Source: Hemerocallis citrina (Eukaryota; Streptophyta; Magnoliopsida; Asparagales; Asphodelaceae). Taken from it: 64,000 bases of DNA. Below the pieces are notes generated by a model. The model was given only the letters and a program-made list of their open reading frames with translations, was not told where the DNA came from and ran no database searches. The stretch covers positions 310,001 through 374,000 of the forward strand of contig JACEHZ010000592.1 of assembly GCA_017893485.1 (NCBI GenBank). Reading direction: 5' to 3'. Shown piece after piece: positions 46,956-57,039 of this stretch (position 1 is its first letter; every line of letters starts with the position of its first letter). A program made the position numbers and the translations under genes.

Positions 46956-47509
46956 AACCTTACTAGTCACTAAATAAATGTCAGAAACATAGTAGATTAC
47001 ATGAATATGATTGCATAACGAGGGACTGAACCATATAACGAGGCGAAACGTTAGTAGTTTGCATTCGGAAACTATGTTGTATGGGCAACATATCGTTGCA
47101 AACAAGTGTGCATTAGAAGAGCATATTTGAATTGTGCATGTTAGCATAGTAGGTATATGTTTGACACTCTAATAAATTAGTTCCACACTCACTCATACGA
47201 CATTATATAATTGACTATTTTCCAGTTACATTTAACATATATATCGATTCAAGTTTTTCTTCTATTATGCTGTGTTTTGGTAGTTAGTTGAAGTTGTTGA
47301 GATTTTTATCGTCGGCCTTTCAACCTGATGATCCCACAAATTGTGGTTTTGTAGGTAAAGGTGTCTGAGGTATTAGCCTAGAGTGTGACATCCTAATACA
47401 TCATCTTATCAATCCAAGTGGTTTGGACTTGTAGTAAGATTTCTGGATTTAACTATATTTTATTATGTTTATTTACTCAATTGAAGTAAAATATTCTAGG
47501 TGTGTCACA

Positions 47510-49172
47510 AATGTTTTAGTGTATGAAATTCAGCATAGTACAGCTCTGGCCAAGAAGAATGCCACTGAACAATCGAAGGGCAAGAAGAGGCCATCGGCTT
47601 TGCCTCCGACAGGTCTTTAGAGGGGAAGGCCAAGAAATCAAGGGCCCTGACCATCCCTGACTCCCCCAATTCACCGAAGGTGGCTCTCAGCTCGAGTGCT
47701 CTCAGAGTAGCCAAGATTGCGGGGTTTGGCCTTCCTCCCATTCATCCCCATGTCAAGAACCTCCTTGGGGACAAGACCTTGGAGCTGTGGATGCCCGAAT
47801 TGACCGTGAAGGTGGAGAACTTGATAATGGTGGGTTCGACCACCATGGAGGTTGTAAACAACCTCCCTATGTATCGCGACATGAAGTGTCTAAGCTAAAT
47901 GAAGTGGGCTCAAGCCAATAAGGTGGTAAGCATCCGACCCTTGATGATTTCAAGTTCTGTCTTGAGAAATTTGAATTTTATTCCTTCTATTATGTGTCCT
48001 CTATTTCGCAGTCGACTCTGCAAGGGACAAAATGAGGAGGCAGTGTGAACGCTTCCTCAAGCTCGCCAACGGGTCAAGAGGGAATATAAGGACCTCAAGC
48101 TGAGGTTCGAGGACTTGGAAAAGAGCAAGAAAGTGCTTAAAGCCAAGCTAACCTCCATGGCCTCCTATCGGGACAGGCTAGAGAAGATGGAGAAGGAGAA
48201 GGTTAGCTGGGAAGCGAATGAGAAGGAGTTGGTGGCTGACCGGGAGGAAGCCATTAAAAGAATCATCCTTGCCTAGGACTAGGGGTATGAGCGAGCCATC
48301 GAGCACGTCGAGCGGAGATACCCTGACCTCATCCTCAAAGGCTTCTCCCACTCCATAAAGTTCGACGAAGCCTCCCTGACCCTCGGGAGATCCTCTCGGG
48401 TGGTGAAGAGGATACTCAGTCTCCCGGGGTAGGGGTCGCCCCTACCGAGGTCCACACTGAGACCACAGCCACCTATTAATCAATTTGTCTCCTCTCCTTT
48501 TTTTATGTGTGTATATTTGCCGATTGCGGTCTAGCCACCGCTCTTTTGCATTCAAATTTCTTTGAATTGAATGAAACGTATTTTAGGCCAAACTTTTTGA
48601 ATTGAACTTTATATTTTTGATTTGTGTGTTGCTTGCTGAAATGGGAAAAACATTCATTACCGAGTTTCTTAACCTCCTAAAGCCTTTGTGGCCGAGTTTC
48701 ATAACTTGCAACTTTCATAGCATTAGAATTAGTTAAGTTTCTTATTCTTGGTGTAATGTGGCTTTTCCTTTTCTTGCTAGATTGTTGAACGTGTTGGGGT
48801 TAACCCTCGTGATGCCGAGCTCAAATATCTTAAGAAAGAATGTAGATTGTGGATTCAAATTTGACTCGTCACCGAAAGGATTTGAAGGACAGGGAGGCGG
48901 CTTTGTCGTGGCATATCCGAAGGTCACACCAAGTAAACCTGGAGACCGCCCACTTGAAAGAGGTGATGGTCGACAGAAGCTTGGGTTTAGCTAGGGCCCA
49001 AGTGTCCTTCCCCGGCGGGTCATCCAGACTGCCTTCCTCGGGAAGGGTTGTTTGGTCTTCTAACTCTTTCCTTCGGGAGATGTGGGCGGAGAAGGAGTTG
49101 GAGATATACCGATTCAAGGTGGAATTAGGAGTGACTAGGTCGAGGGACATCCCTATTCCTCACAGTTTGACT
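47510..49172 (+). pseudogene. C1 gene, remaining exons (coiled-coil part)
   Basis: 47680-47925 in one frame gives LWMPELTVKVENLIMVGSTTMEVVNNLP...MKWAQANKV, aligning with FVPNWQVKNHDRFLDNSQMSVQVVKHL of C2 exon 2; a donor (GTAAGC at 47926) and acceptor (TTTCGCAG, 48012) follow. 48075-48430 is coiled coil (YKDLKLRFEDLEKSKKVLKAKL) ending GYERAIEHVERRYPDLILKGF, matching SYQRALDHVQDRIPGFERVGY of C2. A shared 3' stretch (GCGGxCTxGCCACCGCT) is at 48525. After an acceptor at 48778 (TTGCTAG|ATTGTTGAACGTG; C2 has TTTCAG|ATTGTCGAGCAG) the last part reads LTRHRKDLKDREAALSWHIRR. Several stops and frameshifts. Cut at 49172 by a solo LTR. Confidence 0.65.
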
Positions 49173-50686
49173 TGCTGGTGTATGCCCTAGAGGCTAGTTG
49201 TGTATTGACATTACTAGTTTATATTATATCATGACATTTATTTCATATTTAGGCATTTTATTTATCCTGTTATTGATTGTGAATTAAATGAATATAATGA
49301 AGTCCTTAGAATAGTAAGTCCAATGTCATGAGATATCAAGTACATGACTTGATTGTGAGATCTTATTGGCTAAAATCAGAACAATATTCTTAAATGTCCC
49401 TAGTCGAGTATTATTGTGAATTAGGACAATGATAATACATAGAGACTAGTGTGCATAGACTGATGACCATTCTCACGGGTCATGGATATGAGATATCAAG
49501 TCTTCGCATGGGTACATATTAGAGTAATCATGTACTGGACTAACCCACCATGAGAACGCTGCATGGATCCTTACGTGAGTGTCATAAGCGGTTCTCACAG
49601 TGACCATGGTGTACGTAGTCCTTTGACTTGAAGTCACTACGGTTCCCTACATGAGAAGTTATATGTTTTAATGCCGTCAAATATTGCATGTAATAAGGTG
49701 ATTATAAAGTCGACTATTGGATATACTCCAAATCATGTGGAGGGATGTGAGTGACTTAGATATGATTTGTCTCTCTTACATAACAAGAGAGATATTTACG
49801 GGCCCATTGATTGAGTGAGATTGCAAAATACATGACCGTACTCAAATGAGTTAATATGAGATATTGATCTGATTTGTTTTAGTAAGTCTACTCAGACATC
49901 AAGAAACCAAAGATTGAACTATACAAGGGTGGCACGCTTTATGCCTTGTGGTCAATTAAGATATCTGGACAAATGGACTAGACTACATGGTAATATTGGT
50001 CACAGATAGGTTATGTCAAATCACTGACATTCCCGTTACTTGAGTAGCAGTGATGTATTACTAGATATCGCTCACTGTTTGTAATACTCGAATATGATTT
50101 TAGTATTAATGTCAACGTAATGGGAACCTACAGGGTCACACACTTAGAATGAATCGAAATTGGAATTTAAATTCATAAGATGAATTTAATTAGGAATCCA
50201 AGTAAGACTTGGACTCCTGACATTGGTTGGACATTTAATTAGATTAAATGGGTTAACTAAAGTTCAAAGGCTCACATACGAATCTGACCCAGATCAGATT
50301 GTGAGACCAACGATCTCATTACTCTCTTAGAGTTGGTTTTCTACACCTATATATATGATATGTATATGTGAAAAAGTGTCACGTAAAAAAAAACTCTAGC
50401 CATCGTAGAAAGTGAGAGAGAGAGATCGTGAGGAGGAAACCCACTTTCCGCAGCTAGTACCGCGGTCTGAGGGAGAGCTATTTTTCGTTCCGTTCGTGTG
50501 GATATCGTAGAGGCACAACAATATTGTAGTGTTGTGATTGACATAATGTGAAGATAGTAGATCCATCTTTAAGGTATAACTCCTACATACTATTTATGGT
50601 TTTCGCATGGATCCATGACTAGGTCTCGATATTTTTGTAATTTTTCCGCTGTGTATTCAATGTGTGATTGCATTCGAAACCTAACA
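49173..50686 (+). mobile_element. Solo copia LTR (1514 bp)
   Basis: Starts TGCTGGTGTATGCCCTAGAG and ends CGAAACCTAACA. TGACT (49168-49172) and GGACT (50687-50691) form a duplication with one change. Layout is that of a copia LTR: TATA-like CCTATATATATGATATG at 50347, a leader with (GA) repeats at 50415, TTCCGCTGTG near the 3' end. No genes inside. Confidence 0.82.
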
Positions 50687-50761
50687 GGACTTCTGTTCAA
50701 AGTCCGTCTCTAAGTGTCTAGATGGAGCCGACAAACTCCGAGGATTGTTGTGCAATCTAGA
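50687..50761 (+). pseudogene. C1 gene, last fragment
   Basis: After the solo LTR the C1 frame can be followed a little (CSKSVSKCLDGADKLRGLLC), then the Athila-like LTR begins. Confidence 0.35.
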
Positions 50762-52401
50762 TGATCTAAATAAATAGATAAACTAGACACAAATTAAAAT
50801 CTCGCAAGTGTACGAATCGTTTATAGAAGCGTAGTGAAAAACAAGGGCCGATCCCACAGAGATTGTAGTACTTAACTCACTAATCAATAAAACAAAGAAA
50901 AAAAATGCAAATCATAAAGTTTGTTCTAAAAGTCTATTTGAAAGAAATGAAGAGATTAAAAACTAAATCAAGTAGTATATCAAAAATATCAATTGAATGA
51001 GTTGGGCTTGATTTCCACCTATAGTCAATAATGCTAAGTCACCTTCTACACTACTCTAATCACTCATGTTTGTTCCTTTAAGGACATGGTATCTACTTCT
51101 TAAAGTTAATGTTTCCCTAGGCCAAGAATTAGGCATGGTATCTACTCTAATTCGTTTCTTTCCTTAAGTATTTAGCATGGTATCTACTAAGTTGCACTTG
51201 AAGAAAGCATAGGAACAATGGAAACGAACAAACACTCAAAGTTCTAGAAATTGGTATCAGATCTAGATCCCTCAAGTTGATTAAACCAGGAACCCCTAAA
51301 GATTCCTGTGTTACCATTATGAGCACAAGATACGGGTCGTCTCTATACTCATATAACAGAGTCAGTTTTATAATAAGCAAACTTGATAATCTCAGGTTCT
51401 TCATGTCAGTCGACTTGCTGTCACTCTCAGTCGACTGTCCTAAGAATTTCTGATCAAGTTTGATTCATGTTATAAATTTATATCAATACAATCAGGTAAA
51501 TGATCGAGTAGTGTTTTAGAAGAATATAAGCATTACATGACTACGGTTTCAATCTGCCCAACTATGAAATTAGTTGCACATAATAAGACTTTTATTGACT
51601 AACAGTTTCGAATACATGATTAAAATAAAAACTAGAAAGAGAAGAAATAACACTGGTGGTGTTCAGCCCGAGAAGTCGACTTGACTGCTTCTAAGTTGAC
51701 TGGATCGTTCCCTCCAGTGCACTTGATCTCCTTCCTTCTTCGATGCTGATAGAATAATGCTCGCTGGTTGATGATCGTTGTTTCCGAGATTAAGCGATCC
51801 TTCTAAACTCCGTATTCTAGCCTTTTTATAGTTTCTTTTGCCCACATTTGCAGAATTCAAGTCCCTCATTCTATCTCTTTACACATCGGATATAGATTTG
51901 AGTCAATCTTCTCACTTGCCAATCCCGGTTCTTTAACTTGATTAATAGAGAGTTGTTATTCGCAGATAACCTGGATTTGGATAACTTAATCTTGGTTCGG
52001 ATTTGGATGAGGATGAATCTTCAACTATTCTTATCTTTTAACTCTGCTGAATACCAGTCGACTAGTTTCGTAATTAGTCGATTGTGTCGAGACATTTGTA
52101 GATTCATAATTAATCTGTCAGGTCGACTGTCTTTGGAGTAAGTCGACTGTACTGCGCAGCTTCGGAAACTCAACCTCTCTGTCCAGTCGCCTGTTTGAAG
52201 AACCAGTCGACTTGTGTTCTGTAGTTTCTGTGTATCATCCTCACAATCTGGAGTACATCTTGAATCTGCTTCGTTTAGTTGTTTTTAGGCTGTTTCCTAT
52301 GGAAAAGAGAAAAGAAGAGTAAATTACCACATATAGAGCATTTAAATGTTTAGTTGCATTAAGATTATTGCTCCTAAATGTGGATATTATTGGATTCATC
52401 A
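50762..52401 (-). mobile_element. 3' LTR (1640 bp) of an Athila/Tat-like gypsy element
   Basis: Plus-strand ends TGATCTAAAT and GGATTCATCA (TGAT/ATCA). The minus-strand 3' part has the TTCGTACACTTGCGAG and CTCTGTGGGATCGG blocks common in plant gypsy LTRs. It is next to a polypurine tract at 52404. Five pairs of AGTCGACT-like motifs lie at 51407-52213. Repeats GGTATCTACT three times at 51088, 51137 and 51179. Confidence 0.72.
51407..52213 (-). repeat. AGTCGACT ten-mer pairs in the Athila-like LTR
   Basis: Pairs start at 51407/51428, 51673/51693, 52055/52075, 52120/52140 and 52184/52204: spacings 21, 20, 20, 20, 20. Some members have a C to T or A to C change (AAGTTGACTG, CAGTCGCCTG). Confidence 0.85.
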
Positions 52402-52403
52402 AA

Positions 52404-52439
52404 TACCCCCAAACTTAGCTTTTGCTTGTCCTCAAGCAA
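52404..52439 (-). promoter_or_regulatory. Polypurine tract and hairpin before the 3' LTR
   Basis: The minus strand reads CTAAGTTTGGGGGTA, two bases from the LTR; upstream of it is a perfect hairpin TTGCTTG-AGGA-CAAGCAA (52422-52439). The tract would prime plus-strand DNA synthesis. Confidence 0.7.
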
Positions 52440-53705
52440 AATAAAACTACAAGCATCGCTTGACATCTTGACCCTTCCAACATTTACCTCAGAGAACTCG
52501 CTACTTTTGGTGTCAAGTTTAGAACAAGCATTAAGATATGTCTAAAAAAAGTTTTAATTCAAATGTCAATCACTTATTCACAAGAATACTCAACTTGAAT
52601 ATCAAATAGTAGTGTGGTCAATGCCTCAACAACATAATCATGATTAAAGGTAGCAAGCTCAACTATATTTCAACTCCAAAATCTCACCATGGCATACACT
52701 CCAAAAGAAATTTAGCTGTCATTGACATGGGACATTCAAATTAGATCTCTTGACAATTATCATTACTTGGATGAAACCATATGCTTGATCTTGTTACTAC
52801 ATCTTCACACTATTGACTTTGCACGTTACTAGGATCAAAAGGTCTTAAATAGGTTGTAATGGGGCTATAGGTGAGGGTTTAAACAATGAAGGGAAAAAGG
52901 AATATAAAATTTCTAAAGAATTAGTAGAGCAACTTACATTGTTCTAAGAGATTATCCTTCTTCCCTTTTTTTTTTGTTTTTTTGTTTTTTATAAATGAGG
53001 CCACATATTACAGGCCTATACTTTATTTCTACCAACACCTTTTGACCACCCACAACTCATAGCAATTTACAACTTCCATTTTTCCTACTCCAACTTTTCT
53101 TTATATTTTTATCCCCTTCAACTTGACATACCATCTCTCTTTTACAATTCTTGCTCTACTAACTCTATAGATATAGGTGTGGTAACCTATTCATCTAGGC
53201 ATGGTTAAGGATGATGTGTCTTACAAAAAGAAGGCTTTTATAGGCTGCAAAGGGGCAACTAGTGAATAATTGATGTTGGGTAGGCTTTTTGTCTTTGGTG
53301 ATAAAATCCTAGGTGCCTTAATCATTTCCTAGTTTTTATGCAAAAACCAAAATAAGTTTCGAAAAGTAGAAAAAACAAGTTCTAGTTCATCTCAAGAATG
53401 CAGTCATCTGAGATCTTCAAGTGTATGACTCTCTAAACAAAAAAATATAAGGCTCAAAACACACAATTTGTGTATTTAAGTCTAGTCATAGTTGCTCTTG
53501 CTAATCTCTTTCAAAAATTTGTCGAATTGACATGACCGCATGAAAAAATTCAAGTATGATCCATATGATAAGTTATTAACAATTTTTAAAGATAAAGACC
53601 ACAATTAATACTTGTTCTCTACTCTCTACCTATAGTAACTGAGCTCATTTCTCATCATTGTTGTTAGAAAGGACTCAACATCAAGAGACTCCAAATGAGA
53701 ATAAC
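52440..53705 (-). other. Non-coding 3' internal region of the Athila-like element
   Basis: AT-rich, no frame longer than about 60 codons on either strand that resembles a protein. A T-rich run is at 52963-52990. Such long non-coding tails between pol and the 3' LTR are usual in Athila/Tat elements. Confidence 0.6.
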
Positions 53706-53742
53706 TACCCCCAAACTTAGATGGAACATTGTCCTCAATGTT
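53706..53742 (-). promoter_or_regulatory. Second polypurine-like tract with hairpin
   Basis: The same 15-mer CTAAGTTTGGGGGTA recurs here, and five bases away is another hairpin, AACATTG-AGGA-CAATGTT. Loop identical, stem different but still paired. Confidence 0.7.
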
Positions 53743-53819
53743 TGAATCAAAACTTAAAATAGGCATGTGTCACCATCTAATTCGAAGGAAAGAAACTGAA
53801 AAGAAAAGATGAATAAATA

Positions 53820-54056
53820 AATAAAAAGAAATAAAGAGAAAGTGTAAGTACTCCCCTGAAAATTGGGTTGCCTCCCAAGAAGCGCTGCATTTCTTGTCTT
53901 CAGCTAGACTTGATGAGTTTATGCAATGTATTGAATGGCTCGCGGCTCAAAACTCATCTTATTATAAGGTTTCCCACTATGCCCATTCACCTTGAACGTT
54001 TGATTTTTCTCCAACGCTCCATGTGGGGAAACCTTTGTAATAACGTACGGACCGTA
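53820..54056 (-). pseudogene. C-terminal end of integrase, Athila-like element
   Basis: Minus strand: YGPYVITKVSPHGALEKNQTFKVNGH, the GPF/Y-type end of gypsy integrase, then a stop and the ALLGRQPN segment (CTTCTTGGGAGGCAACCCA) that usually follows pol in these elements. Confidence 0.65.
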
Positions 54057-54273
54057 CTATCTTGACATAAGCCTATCTGCAATGGTCCACCTTAATGCAC
54101 CCTTGTGTTTTTGCAAGACTCCCTGCAGCTTCTCTTCTTCCTGCTCGCTTAATATTTCAGTGACTATCACAGGTAACGTCTGGTTTTCCCCCAAGTATTC
54201 ATTCTTCAAGTGTTCAGGTAGTGGCTTCAGCTCCACGTCTGGTGTCCTGGTAACAAAAGAAACAAAAGTATTA
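54057..54273 (-). pseudogene. Start of RT, fused by deletion to the integrase end
   Basis: TPDVELKPLPEHLKNEYLGENQTLPVIVTEILSEQEEEKLQGVLQKHKGALRWTIAD is the segment just before the RT core in Athila/Tat. After TIAD the sequence jumps to the integrase end, so RT, RNase H and most of integrase were removed in one deletion at about 54060. At 54275-54385 the block ATGATTTTGGAT occurs four times and TTATTAGACACAAGAATAT twice, a local slippage repeat. Confidence 0.7.
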
Positions 54274-54738
54274 TTAGACACAAGAATATGATTTTGGATT
54301 TTGGATATGATTTTGGATATTATTAGACACAAGAATATTATCAAACATAGGTGCAAACTTACCTGAATATGATTTTGGATTTCCAAGGGTATGTATTGTC
54401 TCTGCAATCCTCCAATCATCATATTCCTGTTCAGCTTGAAAGAGTGTTAGAGAGTGTGTAATTGTGGCTTGTAATGGATCGACACTATGTTCCTGAAATG
54501 TTTGGTCACAAATTTCCTGAACCACATCAACATTATAACATTCATAATCATCGTGTGGTAATTTTGGTGCATCAAACATTTTAAACTCAATCTTGTCCTC
54601 TAGGGTTGTCACCGATTGGAGCTTTTCTTGTCCTCTAGGGTTTGGTATGGTTTGTGATGGGAGTTTTCCTGCCTTTCTTTCACTTAACTCCTTAGCAATT
54701 TGACCAATTTGAGTCTCCAATTTCTGAATGGCCTGCCC
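54274..54738 (-). pseudogene. Gag C-terminus / protease side of the Athila-like element
   Basis: Same frame as gag, separated by one TAG (54739). QAIQKLETQIGQIAKELSERKAGKLPSQTIPNPRGQ is the conserved Gag tail; after it LEDKIEFKMFDAPKLPHDDYECYNVDVV leads toward RT. No Asp-Thr/Ser-Gly protease motif seen, so the protease was probably lost. Confidence 0.7.
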
Positions 54739-55869
54739 CTATTGGTTGCTTGTTTGCTGTTGCTGTTGGAGTAATTGAAGAACGGTGGATTCGAAATCCA
54801 ACTTCTGCTGTTCTTGTATTGGCCGATCAAACCCATTCCCAATCTGGAATTTCTGCGCATGCCCTTGTGAGTAATGATTGCCCTGATGGTTTTGATTATT
54901 GGTCCATGAGAAATTTGGATGGTTTTGCCACCCTGGGTTGTACGTGTTTGAAAAAGGATTGTTCTGGGGCGGGTACATTCCCTGTCCTACGTAGTTTGCG
55001 TGCTCCTGATCTGTGAAAGAAGACATGGGACATGTATTAGTTGTATGATTAGAATGAGAACAAATTGCACAAATTTCTTTTGGTTGGTTTTTTACGCCAC
55101 CCAACATCGAAATTGCATTAACAAGCATATCAATTTTTTTGTTCATAATTTCCATTTCTAATTGCATGCTATTATCACTAGAAATTTCGTAAACTCCCTG
55201 TTTTTTCGAAAAGCCCCTTCTTGTTGAGAATTGTTGTGAGTTCTCGCTGAGTTCTTCAAATAGCTCGATGGCCTCCTCACCACTCTTCCTCATCAAGATT
55301 CCATTACAAGCTGAATCTACAATTGCTTTGTTAGTGTCATTTAAGCCCTCATAAAATGCTTGTACCTGATCATCCTTAGGCATGTTGTGCGTAGGACACC
55401 TGAGAAGCTTGTTCTTGAAGTCCTTCCATGCTTCGAAGAATAAATCGCCATCTTTTTGTTGGAAGAGTTGAATCTCCCTTTTTAGTTGTTTGGTTTTCTG
55501 GGCTGGAAAGAATTCTTTCAAGAACTTTGTTGCCAATTGCTCCCATGATTGAATTGATCCTGGTTCCAAAGAATTATACCACAATTTAGCATTAAGTTTT
55601 AAAGAAAATGGAAACAAGATTAACCTGATTTGTTCAGGGGTAAGCCCTTGGACACTTTGTGTTCTGCAAAGATCAAAGAAATCTTGCAAATGTAGATGAG
55701 GATCTTCGTCTAGTCTGCTACTGAAGTGGGGAACCATGCTGAGTAATTGAGGTGATAGATGCATATTCCCTGTGATATTAGGTTGATAAGCTATGCAAGA
55801 AGGTTGCTCAATGTTCTTCGGAGTGAATTTGTCTTGCATTGGTACTCGATTTGGTACTTTCTCACCCAT
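54739..55869 (-). CDS. Gag of an Athila/Tat-like Ty3-gypsy element
   Basis: A 376-residue open frame starting MGEKVPNRVPMQDKF. The Retrotrans_gag domain covers about residues 60-190 (HLQDFFDLCRTQ, IRLILFPFSLKLNAKLWYNSLEPGSIQSWEQLATKFLKEFFP, FEAWKDFKNKLLRCPTHNM, FYEGLNDTNKAIVDSACNG). A CX2CX4-5HX4C-like zinc knuckle is at about 265 (CAICSHSNHTTNTC), followed by an Asn/Gln-rich tail ending in poly-Gln. It stops at a TAG where relatives read on (NQ-GQAIQKLE), probably a former CAG. The capsid part looks whole although pol is gone, so it could still give protein. The upstream leader has two CAGTCGACTG motifs (55896, 55917). Confidence 0.9.
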   Translation of the reverse strand: MGEKVPNRVPMQDKFTPKNIEQPSCIAYQPNITGNMHLSPQLLSMVPHFSSRLDEDPHLHLQDFFDLCRTQSVQGLTPEQIRLILFPFSLKLNAKLWYNSLEPGSIQSWEQLATKFLKEFFPAQKTKQLKREIQLFQQKDGDLFFEAWKDFKNKLLRCPTHNMPKDDQVQAFYEGLNDTNKAIVDSACNGILMRKSGEEAIELFEELSENSQQFSTRRGFSKKQGVYEISSDNSMQLEMEIMNKKIDMLVNAISMLGGVKNQPKEICAICSHSNHTTNTCPMSSFTDQEHANYVGQGMYPPQNNPFSNTYNPGWQNHPNFSWTNNQNHQGNHYSQGHAQKFQIGNGFDRPIQEQQKLDFESTVLQLLQQQQQTSNQ

Positions 55870-55969
55870 TGTTGATTTTGGAAATATTCGATGTACAGTC
55901 GACTGGTCCTTGGAGACAGTCGACTGGTCTATCTGTGCAGAGTGTAACCTGAAAGAACATGTTTGTTGC

Positions 55970-57000
55970 CGCTAATTTTGGTGTGGGGGCAAACAGATAG
56001 TATTTGTGGATTCTTAGGGAAACTGAATAGTAAACCTGTATACCTGTTCCGTCGGGGTTCGATCGTCGCTCCCGCTGTATACCTGCAAAAAGTGCGAGAC
56101 ACCGGGGTTGTTCCCGGCGACGCACCCTCCGACGCTCAAGTCAGTAATCTGGAAGACTATGAAAGAGCGCAAAAACTGGTGAAAGATTGATTACCTCTTA
56201 ATGGAGATGGGTGGGGGGTATTTATAGGCGTCTTAGGGAACAGATTAGGCATGTAATTCCTTGTGTATAGATAAGGAATGTAATCCCCAATCCCCAGTGA
56301 AAGGATAGATATGAATCAGGGCCGTTGATTAATGTTAATCAGAAACCATAATTCTATCCTGCTGGACCGGGTTTGTTGCGGGTTGAAACCCACACCCAGT
56401 TGAGGTGGATCCGTCCGCGGGTTTATTGGATCTGTGAGAAGGAGACCCAGTACCCGCTTCTGGCCCGTTTGTAAGTGAAATTACTGTCTTACCCCTGGAC
56501 TTCAGGATTCGTGCCCGATTTGGACGGTCTCGATTAAACCCCTATTTTTAGCCATATCACGAGCCCCCCACTCCTAAAGGCTGAGGGTAATCAGTCTTTG
56601 TGGAGTAGTTTGACCGCTTTAGTGGCTAGTGGAGTTGTATCGGAGTCCGAATGGGTGTTTTTGAATCCCGAAGTGGGTGGTAAGGTAACTCCTTCTTTTT
56701 TGAAGCAATATGGTGTATTGAGTTTTTATCTATTTTTTCGGGCTATTTATTTAATTTTGCGATGTGTTGACTTAATTGTTCGGGGGTCTTAGCCGTATAC
56801 TCTAGGCAATAATTGTCCGTTCGGGGGCTCAAAAATATCCCCCTGAATTTTTAATTATTTCCTAGAATTTTTGGCTAATTTTCCCGAATTTTTAGCAATT
56901 TTTTGCAATTTTTTGCAATTTTTAAATAAATAAAACGATTTAAATAAACAAAAATCAATTTTTAAATACCGATTTATGACTTGGCGTCATCTGGGCCTTT
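55970..57000 (-). mobile_element. LTR-like promoter region of unit C2
   Basis: On the minus strand: TATA box (56219-56226), leader with TTACTGACTTGAGCGTCGGA (56128-56147), CTTTTTGCAGGT, then a run toward the Athila gag. These are hallmarks of Tat-type LTR R-U5 regions. 56565-56580 has CCCCCCACTCCT as in C1. 56820-56960 is AT-rich with GCAATTTTTT repeats. The exact LTR edges and the border with the Athila-like element (between 55930 and 55990) are not visible. Confidence 0.5.
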
Positions 57001-57039
57001 GATCAACGTGGAACACGAATTTCTGAACGATCAGACGGT

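Larger units (their letters stand above)
40147..47509 (+). mobile_element. Family-B LTR (B4), split by LTR B3
   Basis: About 3.4 kb of own sequence on both sides of B3. The right part repeats B3 blocks in order: GAACATGCACTAG (46409), GTTGTTTCGACTGTTAATTT (46467), ACTAGTCACTAAATAAATGTC (46963), GAGGGACTGAACCATATAAC (47020), ending TAGGTGTGTCACA. The left edge is either TGAGTTATGACA at 40147 (flanks TAAAT/CAAAT) or TGTAATACC at 40205, which matches the B3 start. It interrupts the C1 gene, which resumes at about 47510. Confidence 0.55.
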
